Positions 54,952-63,833 of a DNA stretch of 64,000 nucleotides are shown in pieces. A program made the translations under genes and the position numbers. This DNA comes from an uncultured Muribaculaceae bacterium (GTDB taxonomy: Bacteria; Bacteroidota; Bacteroidia; Bacteroidales; Muribaculaceae), in the NCBI GenBank assembly GCA_910586895.1, contig CAJUIW010000002.1, positions 8,860 through 72,859 on the forward strand, written 5' to 3'. The notes beneath the pieces were generated by a model. That model made no database searches, was not told the origin of the DNA, and worked only from the letters and a program-made list of their open reading frames with translations. The stretch's first letter is position 1; every line of letters begins with the position of its first letter.

Positions 54952-56024
54952 AGTGTGCGGTATACGTTAGCGGTTTGACAAGCGGTTTTCTCCCACGAGT
55001 ACTCTTTAAGTTTCTGAGCGGCTGTTGAAGTAAGTTCGGTCCGGTAGGCGGTGTCGGTGAGCACGCGTTCAATTGTGGCTGCCATATCTTCAGGTTCGGT
55101 AGGATTGAAGTAGGCTCCCGCGCTGCCTGCTATCTCAGGCATGCAGGAGGTATTGCTGAGAGCCACGGGGCAGTTGGCGGCGAAAGCCTCCAGTATCGGC
55201 ATACCGAATCCTTCCATCAGCGAGGGGAGCACGAAGCACTCGGCATTGGCATAGAGTGAGTGCATCTGGTCCGTTCCGAACATCTGTTGGACTACCCGTC
55301 CGGTAAGGCCTGCGGCAGCAATCTCCGTTCGTTCATCTTTGGTGAGCGGGCGACCCGTACATACGAGCTTCAGGTCGGGATAGCGTGGGGCGAGGATGGC
55401 GAATGCTTTTATGAGAGTAGCGAAGTTCTTGTAGAGGTTTCTTTCGCCCACATATAATATATAGGGGCCAAGGTGGGGTAGGGGAGAGGAGGCGATGGCG
55501 GAGGCTGGGGTGTATCCGTGATGGACCACTGTGATTTTGCGTTCATCGATTCCGTAGATCTCCATGACGTCGCGCTTAGTGGATTCGCTTATGGCTATGA
55601 TGGCGTCGGCACCTTTGACACATTGCTCCATTACCAGCATATTCCGGTGGCGCGGTTGTGAGGGGCGGTGTGTTTTTTCAAGAATCAGGTCGTGCACTGT
55701 CACAACATAAGGCTTTCGGTTTCGCCCTGTAAGATATGTGTTGTAGTCCGTGGGGTGCATCACATCATAGTCGCCGCGTTTCATTATCCGGGCATCAAAC
55801 CGGTGATTGATGATTCGGGCGAGGTGTTTGTGGTCAGGGATTCCACGGAGTGTCACATGGCGGCGCGGATGTTTCAGCGAAGGGAGGTATATGTTGTCGC
55901 TGGCACGAAGTCCCAGTATCGGTTCGACATCGTCCGGCAGATGGTTGATCAGCTCAACGATGTAGCGTGATATTCCACCGAAGGTCTGTCGTGAAAAAAT
56001 TGTGCTGTCATAGAAAATCTTCAT
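54939..56024 (-). CDS. GT4-family glycosyltransferase
   Basis: The 361-residue GT-B protein has the start MKIFYDSTIFSRQTFGGISRY, the central motif YILYVGERNLYKNF and the donor site FVLPSLMEGFGMPILEAFA. That pattern is typical of mannosyl- or rhamnosyltransferases of surface polysaccharides. The ATG at 56024 is preferred over the longer frame to 56135 because a promoter lies between them. It starts the surface-glycan run. Confidence 0.88.
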   Translation of the reverse strand: MKIFYDSTIFSRQTFGGISRYIVELINHLPDDVEPILGLRASDNIYLPSLKHPRRHVTLRGIPDHKHLARIINHRFDARIMKRGDYDVMHPTDYNTYLTGRNRKPYVVTVHDLILEKTHRPSQPRHRNMLVMEQCVKGADAIIAISESTKRDVMEIYGIDERKITVVHHGYTPASAIASSPLPHLGPYILYVGERNLYKNFATLIKAFAILAPRYPDLKLVCTGRPLTKDERTEIAAAGLTGRVVQQMFGTDQMHSLYANAECFVLPSLMEGFGMPILEAFAANCPVALSNTSCMPEIAGSAGAYFNPTEPEDMAATIERVLTDTAYRTELTSTAAQKLKEYSWEKTACQTANVYRTLCNA

Positions 56025-56030
56025 AGTATG

Positions 56031-56038
56031 CAAAAATA
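56031..56038 (-). promoter_or_regulatory. -7 promoter element TATTTTTG of the GT4 gene
   Basis: It matches TAnnTTTG on the minus strand and ends 6 bases before the ATG at 56024. The 254-base divergent region to ybeY holds no gene and a small 7-base inverted repeat at 56053-56080. Confidence 0.6.
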
Positions 56039-56261
56039 CGAATAAGTTGAGAGCAAAACCAAATCTTGTTTGAGTTTTGCCTTGGTCAGAATCGAAAATT
56101 CGGCACATCTGTGCGGATTGCTGTTGAATTTTCAATTCTCAGAGGGATAAATTTTGCTCTTTTTATTGAAATATAGGGGTTTGAGCCTATTTTTGGCCTT
56201 CGTGAAAATATTTGAAATAGCTCGCGGAGGTTGTTGAGTTGCATAGAACGTGCGGAATTAC

Positions 56262-56269
56262 TATTTTTG
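56262..56269 (+). promoter_or_regulatory. -7 promoter element TATTTTTG of the ybeY operon
   Basis: It matches TAnnTTTG and ends 9 bases before the ATG at 56279, supporting that start over the in-frame ATG at 56231. Confidence 0.6.
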
Positions 56270-56278
56270 TATGTGATT

Positions 56279-56710
56279 ATGAACAGACAGAGTATAAACT
56301 GGTATGCCGAACAACCGGCAGTGATGCCTGACATCGATAGGAGCGCTACCGAGAGGTGGCTCTGCGAAGTTGCGGCCGCGCATGGCTTCCGTATCGGAGT
56401 CATGAACTATATATTCTGCGACGATGAAAAAATACTGGAGGTCAACCGCCAGTTTATCAATCACGACTATTATACCGACATCATAACATTCGACTACTCA
56501 CGCGGAGATGTAGTGAGTGGCGATATATATATATCACTTGATACTGTGGCTACCAATGCCTCGGCATACGCGCCTGACTACCGTAGGGAACTGTTCAGGG
56601 TCATAGCGCACGGACTTCTGCATCTGTGCGGTATTGACGACAAGGGTCCCGGAGAACGTGAAATAATGGAGCGCAACGAGGACGAGGCTTTGGCTATGCT
56701 TGACAAGTAG
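56279..56710 (+). CDS. ybeY: rRNA maturation endonuclease YbeY
   Basis: The 143-residue protein has the YbeY metal site HGLLHLCGIDD (His residues and a late Asp replacing the usual His) near residue 108. The upstream block is INHDYYTDIITFDYS. YbeY helps process 16S rRNA ends. The ATG at 56279 follows a promoter by 9 bases. mnmG begins 20 bases later. Confidence 0.92.
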   Translation: MNRQSINWYAEQPAVMPDIDRSATERWLCEVAAAHGFRIGVMNYIFCDDEKILEVNRQFINHDYYTDIITFDYSRGDVVSGDIYISLDTVATNASAYAPDYRRELFRVIAHGLLHLCGIDDKGPGEREIMERNEDEALAMLDK

Positions 56711-56730
56711 TTGGTAATCAAAGAAATAAT

Positions 56731-58608
56731 ATGCATTTTGACTACGACGTAATAGTTGTGGGCGCAGGTCATGCCGGCTGTGAGGCGGCATCGGCGGCTG
56801 CGCGCCTTGGCTCGCGCACCTTGCTTATCACCATTGATATGAACAAGATAGCGCAGATGAGCTGTAACCCTGCGGTGGGTGGGATAGCCAAGGGACAGAT
56901 AGTCAGAGAAATTGATGCGCTGGGAGGTCAGATGGGTATTGTCACTGACCGCAGTGCCATCCAGTTCCGTATGCTTAACCGCTCGAAAGGTCCTGCAATG
57001 TGGAGCCCGCGAGCGCAGAGCGACCGCATGGTGTTCAGCAAAATCTGGCGCGAGACACTCGAGAATACCCCTAACCTTTATATGTGGCAGGACAACGTGA
57101 ACCGTCTTCTTATCGAGAATGGAGCTGTTTGCGGTGTTGTGACAGATATGGGAGTCGAGTTCAAGGCAAAAGCTGTGATTCTTACTGCCGGTACGTTCTT
57201 GAACGGGCTTATGCATATCGGGCCGGTGAAACTTGCCGGTGGACGTGTTGCCGAGCCTGCCTCACGTGGGCTCACTGAGCAGCTGCGTGAGTTGGGCTTT
57301 ACCACTGACCGTATGAAAACGGGTACTCCCGTGCGTATTGACGGACGCTCGGTAGACTTTACAAAGACAATTCCCCAGGAAGGAGATTCGGACTTCCATA
57401 AGTTCAGTTATCTCCCCTCGGTTCACCGCGAGCTGAAACAGCGCGAATGCTATATACTCTATACCGGGAAAGATACACATCAGATACTTCGTGATGCGCT
57501 CCCGGAATCACCTCTCTACAACGGACAGATTCAGAGCATAGGGCCGCGCTACTGCCCGAGCATCGAAACCAAGATTGTAACCTTTGCCGATAAGGATTCC
57601 CACCAGCTGTTTCTTGAGCCGGAGGGAGAGAGCACATGCGAATTCTATCTCAATGGATTCAGCAGCTCGCTTCCCCTGAATGTGCAGATCGAGGCGCTGC
57701 ATACTATCCCCGCCTTGTCCGATGTGCATATCTACCGCCCCGGCTATGCTATAGAATATGACTTCTTCGATCCTACCCAGCTTCTGCATACATTGGAGAC
57801 GAAGCTCGTAAGCGGACTGTTCTTTGCCGGGCAGGTAAACGGTACTACAGGCTACGAAGAGGCGGCAGGGCAGGGCATTGTTGCCGGTATAAACGCACAT
57901 CAGAAAGCTACCGGAGGTGCACCTTTTATTCTTTCGCGCGATGAAGCATATATAGGTGTTCTTATCGACGACCTTGTGACCAAAGGGGTGGATGAGCCTT
58001 ACCGTATGTTTACCTCAAGGGCTGAATATAGAATTCTGCTCCGGCAGGATGATGCTGATATGCGTCTTACTCCCCGGGCCTACGAACTGGGACTCGCTTC
58101 GGAGGAGCGCTATGCGCTTATGATGTCGAAGCGTCAGCTTCGCGACGAGCTTATCGAGTTTGCCGAATCCTACTCTGTTCGTCCAGCCGATTTGAACCCG
58201 TATCTGGAGAGCATAAATGAATCGCCGCTCAAACAGGGCGTGAAACTGCGTGACCTGATACTGCGTCCGGCTCTTAATTTCGGAATGCTTGCCGAGGTTG
58301 TTCCCGCACTTGCCGAGCGTATTTCTGCACTGCCGGCCGACCGTAGGGACGAGATTGTGGAGTGTGCCGAGATATTGCTGAAGTATCGTGGCTACATCGA
58401 ACGTGAGCAGCAGATAGCTGATAAGATACGCCGGCTTGAAGATGTGAAGCTCCGCGGTAAGCTTGACTTTGACAGTATCAAGTCCATCTCAACCGAGGCG
58501 CGGCAGAAGCTGAAGCGTATTGACCCGCTGACGGTGGGCCAGGCTTCTCGAATACCCGGAATTTCTCCGGCCGATATAAATATACTTCTTCTGTTGCTTG
58601 GAAGATAG
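56731..58608 (+). CDS. mnmG: tRNA uridine-5-carboxymethylaminomethyl modification enzyme MnmG (GidA)
   Basis: Together with MnmE this flavoprotein modifies the wobble uridine of several tRNAs. The 625-residue protein has VVVGAGHAGCEAASAAA at the N-terminus (FAD loop), GGIAKGQIVREID, the substrate block RMKTGTPVRIDGRS, FAGQVNGTTGYEEAAGQG and the C-terminal helical region ending ASRIPGISPADINILLLLL. mnmG is often close to the chromosome origin, and a parS site follows here. Confidence 0.97.
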   Translation: MHFDYDVIVVGAGHAGCEAASAAARLGSRTLLITIDMNKIAQMSCNPAVGGIAKGQIVREIDALGGQMGIVTDRSAIQFRMLNRSKGPAMWSPRAQSDRMVFSKIWRETLENTPNLYMWQDNVNRLLIENGAVCGVVTDMGVEFKAKAVILTAGTFLNGLMHIGPVKLAGGRVAEPASRGLTEQLRELGFTTDRMKTGTPVRIDGRSVDFTKTIPQEGDSDFHKFSYLPSVHRELKQRECYILYTGKDTHQILRDALPESPLYNGQIQSIGPRYCPSIETKIVTFADKDSHQLFLEPEGESTCEFYLNGFSSSLPLNVQIEALHTIPALSDVHIYRPGYAIEYDFFDPTQLLHTLETKLVSGLFFAGQVNGTTGYEEAAGQGIVAGINAHQKATGGAPFILSRDEAYIGVLIDDLVTKGVDEPYRMFTSRAEYRILLRQDDADMRLTPRAYELGLASEERYALMMSKRQLRDELIEFAESYSVRPADLNPYLESINESPLKQGVKLRDLILRPALNFGMLAEVVPALAERISALPADRRDEIVECAEILLKYRGYIEREQQIADKIRRLEDVKLRGKLDFDSIKSISTEARQKLKRIDPLTVGQASRIPGISPADINILLLLLGR

Positions 58609-58619
58609 AGGATGTTTCA

Positions 58620-58635
58620 TGTTTCACGTGGAACA
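58620..58635. promoter_or_regulatory. parS centromere-like site
   Basis: The sequence TGTTTCACGTGGAACA matches the ParB consensus TGTTnCACGTGnAACA at every fixed base. It lies between mnmG and apt, in non-coding DNA. ParB loaded at such sites, with ParA and SMC, organises origin segregation. No parA or parB gene is present in the window. Confidence 0.85.
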
Positions 58636-58678
58636 TAAATAAAATTCAAATTATCAACTTATTAATAGAATAATTGCG

Positions 58679-59197
58679 ATGGAATACATCAAATCAAAAA
58701 TCCGCGACGTTGTGGATTTCCCTCAGAAGGGTGTAGTGTTCAAGGACCTCACCACAGTGTTTAAGGACCCCCGCGCTCTTCACATCATAGGCTGGGACCT
58801 TTCGCAGCTTTACCGCGACAAGGGTGTCACCAAAGTGGTGGGCATCGAATCACGCGGATTTATCGGAGGCTCAATCCTTGCGTTTGAACTTGGTGCCGGT
58901 TTCGTGCCTGCCCGTAAGCCCGGCAAGCTCCCCGCTGATACCGTGAAGGCATCATATCAGAAAGAGTATGGTGTTGATACAATCGAGATTCATAGCGACG
59001 CCATCACTCCTGATGATATCGTGGTGATACATGACGATGTTCTGGCTACAGGCGGAACCATGGCTGCATGCTACGAACTGGTGAAGAGCATGAATCCGAA
59101 AAAGATTTATGTCAACTTCATCATTGAGCTCGGCGCTCTGAACGGCCGCGCCAACCTCCCTGCCGATGCAGAGGTGACATCGCTTATAGCTTATTGA
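58679..59197 (+). CDS. apt: Adenine phosphoribosyltransferase
   Basis: The enzyme salvages adenine to AMP with PRPP. The 172-residue protein has VDFPQKGVVFKDLTT, GIESRGFIGG, PARKPGKLP and the PRPP loop VVIHDDVLATGGTM. Length fits the family. It is on the same strand as mnmG but 70 bases away, with the parS site between. Confidence 0.96.
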   Translation: MEYIKSKIRDVVDFPQKGVVFKDLTTVFKDPRALHIIGWDLSQLYRDKGVTKVVGIESRGFIGGSILAFELGAGFVPARKPGKLPADTVKASYQKEYGVDTIEIHSDAITPDDIVVIHDDVLATGGTMAACYELVKSMNPKKIYVNFIIELGALNGRANLPADAEVTSLIAY

Positions 59198-59243
59198 TTG
59201 CACTGTCGTAAAACCGGACTCTGGTCCGCAGTGTTATAACAGT

Positions 59244-61052
59244 ATGCCTAAGCATAGAAAATCGGCTGAGCTGGAGGAGAAGATTTCCATCCTCCCCACC
59301 ACCCCCGGAGTGTACATGTATTTCGATTCCGAGGGTACGGTTATCTATGTAGGAAAGGCGAAGAATCTGAAGCGGAGAGTGTCGTCGTATTTCAACCGCA
59401 CTCACGATTCGCTCCGCACCAATCTCCTTGTCCGCGCCATTGCGGACATGAAGTATATTGTAGTACCTACCGAGGCTGATGCTCTGAATCTGGAAAACGC
59501 CATGATCAAGGAGTATCAGCCTCGCTATAATGTGCTGCTTAAGGACGACAAATCCTATCCCTGGATTGTGGTGACAAAAGAACCGTTTCCACGGGTGTTC
59601 ATGACGCGCCAGAAGATAAAGGACGGCTCCCGGTATTATGGCCCCTACACTGACAGCGGGGCGGCGCGGATGGTGCTCGAGCTTATCCACTCGCTCTATA
59701 AGCTACGCTCATGCCGGATGCTGATCACGCCGGAATATGTGGCCTCTGGCAAAGGACGGCTCTGTCTTGACTATCTCATCAAGCGCTGTTCAGGGCCGTG
59801 TACAGGACTTGTCAGCGAGGAGGAATATGGGCAGCAGATAGAGCGTGTGAAGCAGATATTGCGCGGCGACCTTGCTGAGCTGAATGACTATCTCCGCAGC
59901 GAGATGATGCAGTATGCCTCGGAGCTGCGGTTTGAGGAGGCGCAAGCTGTGAAGGATAAGCTTGCCGTACTCGAGCGGTACACGGTGAAGAGCTCCATTG
60001 TAAGCCAGACGGTGGAGGATCTTGACGTATTCGGCATATACGACGACGGCTCGCCGGAGGTATTCATCAATTATATGCATGTGCGTCGCGGGGCGGTGGT
60101 GCGCAGCCTTACGCTTGAATTCCGCCGCCGTATGGAGGAATCGTCGGAGCAGCTTTTAGCCTACGCCATGGCCGAGGTTGAGCGCTCGCTTGAGGTGCGG
60201 TTCCGTGAGGTTGTAGTGCCGGTGCTTCCGGATGTGGAGATGCCGGAAGTGACATTCACCATACCGCAGAGGGGCGACAAGGCAAAGCTCCTCGATGTGT
60301 CGGTGCGCAATGCCCGTCAGCACAAGGTGGACATGCTTAAGCATATGGAAAAGCGCGACCCGGAGCAGCGTACACAGCGGTTGCTTGAACGCATCAAACA
60401 GGACTTCCGGCTGTCGGAATTGCCGGCGCATATAGAGTGCTTCGACAACTCGAATATACAGGGCACGAATCCTGTGGCGAGTTGCGTGGTGTTCCGCAAC
60501 GGAAAGCCCTCGAAAAAGGACTACCGGCATTTCAATATCAAAACCGTGGAGGGCCCTGACGACTTTGCCTCGATGAAAGAGGTGCTCACCCGGCGTTATA
60601 CCCGATTGGTCGAGGAGGGTGAGGAGCTGCCTCAGCTTATAGTGGTGGATGGTGGCAAAGGACAGCTAAGCGCCGCTGTGGAGGCTCTTGATGCGATGGG
60701 GCTGCGCGGACGGATAGCCGTGGTGGGTATCGCCAAGCGGCTTGAAGAGATTTATTTCCCGGGCGACAGCGTGCCTCTCTATATTGATAAGAACAGCGAG
60801 ACTCTGCGCGTGGTGCAGCATCTGCGCGACGAGGCTCACCGCTTCGGCATAACCCATCACCGCAACCGCCGCAGCAAGACTCAGGCTGTATCGGCTCTTG
60901 ACTCAATAAAGGGTGTGGGTGAGAAAACCCGACAGGCTCTGCTGACGCATTTCAAGAGCGTGAAGCGCATCCGTGAGGCTGATATTGATGAAATTGCATC
61001 GGTTATAGGACCTGCTAAAGCATCTATTGTATACAATGCTCTGGATGACTGA
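59244..61052 (+). CDS. uvrC: Excinuclease ABC subunit C
   Basis: UvrC makes both incisions around DNA lesions. The 602-residue protein has the N-terminal GIY-YIG domain (TTPGVYMYF, VIYVGKAKNLKRRVSSYF), a UVR motif near residue 205-240 and the RNase H-like domain with ECFDNSNIQGTNPVASCVVF and VDGGKGQL. It ends in a helix-hairpin-helix region (IKGVGEKTRQALL). It is complete and followed by a terminator. Confidence 0.97.
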   Translation: MPKHRKSAELEEKISILPTTPGVYMYFDSEGTVIYVGKAKNLKRRVSSYFNRTHDSLRTNLLVRAIADMKYIVVPTEADALNLENAMIKEYQPRYNVLLKDDKSYPWIVVTKEPFPRVFMTRQKIKDGSRYYGPYTDSGAARMVLELIHSLYKLRSCRMLITPEYVASGKGRLCLDYLIKRCSGPCTGLVSEEEYGQQIERVKQILRGDLAELNDYLRSEMMQYASELRFEEAQAVKDKLAVLERYTVKSSIVSQTVEDLDVFGIYDDGSPEVFINYMHVRRGAVVRSLTLEFRRRMEESSEQLLAYAMAEVERSLEVRFREVVVPVLPDVEMPEVTFTIPQRGDKAKLLDVSVRNARQHKVDMLKHMEKRDPEQRTQRLLERIKQDFRLSELPAHIECFDNSNIQGTNPVASCVVFRNGKPSKKDYRHFNIKTVEGPDDFASMKEVLTRRYTRLVEEGEELPQLIVVDGGKGQLSAAVEALDAMGLRGRIAVVGIAKRLEEIYFPGDSVPLYIDKNSETLRVVQHLRDEAHRFGITHHRNRRSKTQAVSALDSIKGVGEKTRQALLTHFKSVKRIREADIDEIASVIGPAKASIVYNALDD

Positions 61053-61117
61053 ATGATAGCTGACGGATGTGGCGCGAGATAAGAGCGCGGCCGTTGCTAA
61101 CGGACTTTTAAGAATTT

Positions 61118-61158
61118 GTTATCATTTCGCTGTAAATGGTAACATTTTTTTATTTTTC
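61118..61158 (+). terminator. Rho-independent terminator after uvrC
   Basis: GTTATCATTT (61118-61127) pairs with AAATGGTAAC (61134-61143), with one G-U pair, around a 6-base loop. A long T run follows. Confidence 0.7.
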
Positions 61159-61164
61159 TTGAAG

Positions 61165-61200
61165 TATTTTTGGAAAATTGAAATTTAAAAGATATTTTTG
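61165..61200 (+). promoter_or_regulatory. Tandem -7 promoter elements TATTTTTG for the duplicated-domain gene
   Basis: Two exact matches to TAnnTTTG lie at 61165-61172 and 61193-61200, 28 bases apart. The resulting leader would be about 145-175 bases long, far longer than elsewhere in the window. Confidence 0.45.
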
Positions 61201-61349
61201 AGGCGTCTAATTGAGCGAAACCCTTACAAGCTTCAAAAACACAACCCATGCGATTCCGTTCATTTAGGTCGGTCCGTCCGGATATACTGAATATTTTCAG
61301 ATGTGGCCAAGGGTATTTTTATTTTTAATCATTAACACAAAAATTGCAG

Positions 61350-62945
61350 ATGAAGAAATTTTACACAACACTCGCCATGGCCGCCGCCATCGCATTCTCT
61401 GCGTCAGCCACCGTTCAACTGTCAAATGACTTTACCAAGGCTGCATCTTCACTCAACTCCGGAACTGTGAATCTTTCGGAACGAATCACTGACTACCCTG
61501 TTTCAGGCAATGCTTTCGGAGCTCCCGAACTTAAGGCTCCCGAAGGAACATGGAAAGAAGTCAGCACCGGAATCTGGTTTGAAGGACTGCTTGGCAACCG
61601 TTTCTCTGATGTTGAAAATACATGGTCATGGGACGTGAAGATAGAGGAGAATGAAGGCAATCCCGGATGGTACCGCCTGCTTCCTTATTCAGGATCCAAT
61701 CCCGTTGCATCAATAATAGGTCAATCTGACGAAACCAACTACATGTATATCTGTGCTACAAATCCTGACAAGGTATACATGGAACGTTTTGCCGCTTTCG
61801 GAAGCACGAATTTCACATTCCTGTCTGCTTGTCCTGAAACCGGTTTTACCAATCAGCTGTACGGAACCCTCACCGATGGCGTGATTACATTTCCTTCCGG
61901 TACATTGGCATATGTCTCCAGTGGAAAATATTATCTTCTCAACGGGGAGTTCAAACTGGTTCTTAACAAGGAAACTTACAAGGACTACACCATGACCTTC
62001 GATGTTGAGCTGTGCAATGCGGACAATGCTCCGATTTTCGAGCTTACCACAGGTGCTGATCTGGATGCTGTCTATATGACAGAACTTGCCGGCGTTTATC
62101 CCATGAATGCCCAGAATGCCGATGTAGTCGTTGCAAGAGGTATTGATATAACACAATACAAGAATAAGCGTGTGCAGTATCCGTTTAATGGTGCATCAGC
62201 TCCCGGTGTCCACACTTTCCTCGTAGTAGGTTTGGATGCTGCCGGAAATATCAAGGAATCAACCGCGCAGTATGCTTTCAACATGGCTGATGATGATTCA
62301 AACTGGGGCGATTCAATTAAAGCTACATACAAGGAAGGTATCCTCAGCCAGATGTTTAGTGATGTTGATGCTGAAGATCTGACTGTTTTTGTTCAGGAAC
62401 ACAAGACAAAGCCCGGCTACTTCCGTATCGGTGAGGCTTATGCCACCCACAGCATGTTTGGAGGGAATGCCGTTGACCACAAGGAAGGACACGCTCACTA
62501 CATGTATATCGATGCAACCAACCCCGATCAGGTATATCTCGAACCGAGCGCACTTGGTGTATCTGTAGGCCCGAGCTGGGGTGAAGCATGTGCTTATTCA
62601 TGGGGCTATATCTATACTCTCGGTGGCAATCAGGGTCAGGGCGTTACCGATGGCGTCTACGGAACCTTCAAGGATGGTAAGATCACAATACCGAAAGGCA
62701 ACATCATGCTCAGCCAGAAGAAGTATTCAAAAGGCTCATTCCTGCAGCTTCCTTCTTCAGACGACTTCGTTGTTGAGTTGCCCGAGGATTATGCCGCTAT
62801 CGACGGTGTGGTTATGGATGGCGACAATACCAACGCTCCTGTTGAATACTTCAACCTCCAGGGTGTGAAGGTTGCCAATCCCGCCGAAGGTGGTATCTAT
62901 ATCCGCCGTCAGGGTTCGGACGTGAAGAAAATCTATGTAAAATAA
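61350..62945 (+). CDS. Secreted protein with duplicated domain and C-terminal NLQG motif
   Basis: The 531-residue protein has a signal peptide (about residues 1-21, ending SASA). Residues about 50-205 and 320-475 look like two copies of one module: both have FSDV near the start, a PG(W/Y)(Y/F)R segment, an MYI-x-ATNPD-(K/Q)-VY(M/L)E block and YGT-(L/F)-x-DG-x-IT(F/I)P. A third short segment lies between. The C-terminus (EYFNLQGVKVANP, then GGIYIRRQ and KKIYVK) is a tail I associate with secreted Bacteroidales proteins, perhaps a sorting or anchoring element. The role is unknown. The ATG at 61350 was chosen over TTG at 61344. Confidence 0.82.
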   Translation: MKKFYTTLAMAAAIAFSASATVQLSNDFTKAASSLNSGTVNLSERITDYPVSGNAFGAPELKAPEGTWKEVSTGIWFEGLLGNRFSDVENTWSWDVKIEENEGNPGWYRLLPYSGSNPVASIIGQSDETNYMYICATNPDKVYMERFAAFGSTNFTFLSACPETGFTNQLYGTLTDGVITFPSGTLAYVSSGKYYLLNGEFKLVLNKETYKDYTMTFDVELCNADNAPIFELTTGADLDAVYMTELAGVYPMNAQNADVVVARGIDITQYKNKRVQYPFNGASAPGVHTFLVVGLDAAGNIKESTAQYAFNMADDDSNWGDSIKATYKEGILSQMFSDVDAEDLTVFVQEHKTKPGYFRIGEAYATHSMFGGNAVDHKEGHAHYMYIDATNPDQVYLEPSALGVSVGPSWGEACAYSWGYIYTLGGNQGQGVTDGVYGTFKDGKITIPKGNIMLSQKKYSKGSFLQLPSSDDFVVELPEDYAAIDGVVMDGDNTNAPVEYFNLQGVKVANPAEGGIYIRRQGSDVKKIYVK

Positions 62946-62983
62946 GCCAAGGACTATACAGAATAGAATCCTAACTTAATACA

Positions 62984-63037
62984 AGCGCGGCGCCACAGCC
63001 TCCGTTATCCGGGGAGCGTGGCGCCGCTTCTGTTTAT
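62984..63037. terminator. Terminator between the secreted-protein gene and the thioesterase gene
   Basis: GCGGCGCCAC (62987-62996) and its exact complement (63018-63027) flank a loop that holds a further CTCC/GGAG stem. A T-rich stretch follows. The genes converge here. Confidence 0.75.
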
Positions 63038-63051
63038 TGTAATTAATGCGG

Positions 63052-63543
63052 TCAGCGTCGGGGGAAGGGGCGGAGTTCGTAGCGCTGGAGAGCTTCGACC
63101 CATTCGTCGGCTATGGGTAGGCTGGTGTTGGTATGGCGGTCAAATCCGGCCATCACTACGCGTCCTATGCACTTGGTCTCGCCCGAATGGCGGTCAACCA
63201 CACGCTGCTCCATGTGGAGCGAACGGTGGCCTACGGAGGTAACCGTGGTCCATACATCCACTTCCTGACCGAAGAATGTTGGGTGATAGAAATCGACATC
63301 AATGTGTACCACCACCATGTTCAGGTTGTTCATATCCACCTCTCCGGGACGCAGAGTGGTGAAGTAGTCAATCTTGGCGAGGTCCATGAAAGTCAGGTAG
63401 ACGTTGTTGTTCAGGTGGCCCATCATGTCAATGTCGGTGAAGCGTATCTGCATGGGCATGCAGTGGCGGAACGGCTGCTCGGCCTTCGGTACACGAGGGT
63501 TTGACGAGGGGAGGAATGTAGGGGTATCAACAGTATGGTTCAT
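63052..63543 (-). CDS. Hotdog-fold acyl-CoA thioesterase (4HBT-like)
   Basis: The 163-residue protein has the family signature RFTDIDMMGHLNNNVYLTFMD near residue 33-52 (in the text only as RFTDID and GHLNNNVYL). The Asp acts in hydrolysis. Such enzymes release fatty acids from CoA or ACP thioesters; the substrate is unknown. It begins at the stop of the DUF721 gene. Confidence 0.87.
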   Translation of the reverse strand: MNHTVDTPTFLPSSNPRVPKAEQPFRHCMPMQIRFTDIDMMGHLNNNVYLTFMDLAKIDYFTTLRPGEVDMNNLNMVVVHIDVDFYHPTFFGQEVDVWTTVTSVGHRSLHMEQRVVDRHSGETKCIGRVVMAGFDRHTNTSLPIADEWVEALQRYELRPFPRR

Positions 63544-63833
63544 CAGTGAAATATTATTGATGTGATAACATCCGAACCCACCGCGCGGTTTATCTGCTCC
63601 ACAAGGCGTGTGCGGATATATGATAGTTCGTTCTTAAGTACGGCGGAGGTGATATAGACATGCATCACTCCGCGCTCCACGTAGCGGCGCGTGGTGTAGC
63701 GGTTCACTCCCGGGCCTACAATCTCGGGCCAGAGGAAGCATGCTTTCTGCTCGGCCATTACGCCGGTGAGCCCCTCCTGAGCGAGGGCGTCGGCTATGAT
63801 CTGTCCTATCTGTTTCGGCTCGGTGCGCTTCAT
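63543..63833 (-). CDS. DciA/DUF721-family protein
   Basis: The 96-residue protein has the DUF721 pattern: QIIADALAQEGL, W-P-E-I-V-G-PGVNRYT and LKNELSYIRTRLVEQIN. DciA proteins help load replicative helicase in many bacteria; small versions like this lie next to recF in Bacteroidota. The ATG at 63833 overlaps the recF stop as ATGA. Confidence 0.85.
   Translation of the reverse strand: MKRTEPKQIGQIIADALAQEGLTGVMAEQKACFLWPEIVGPGVNRYTTRRYVERGVMHVYITSAVLKNELSYIRTRLVEQINRAVGSDVITSIIFH

Larger units (their letters stand above)
61053..61349. other. AT-rich intergenic region between uvrC and a secreted protein gene
   Basis: This gap holds a terminator (61118-61158), two TATTTTTG boxes (61165, 61193) and about 150 bases of further leader. 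No gene is seen. Confidence 0.7.
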
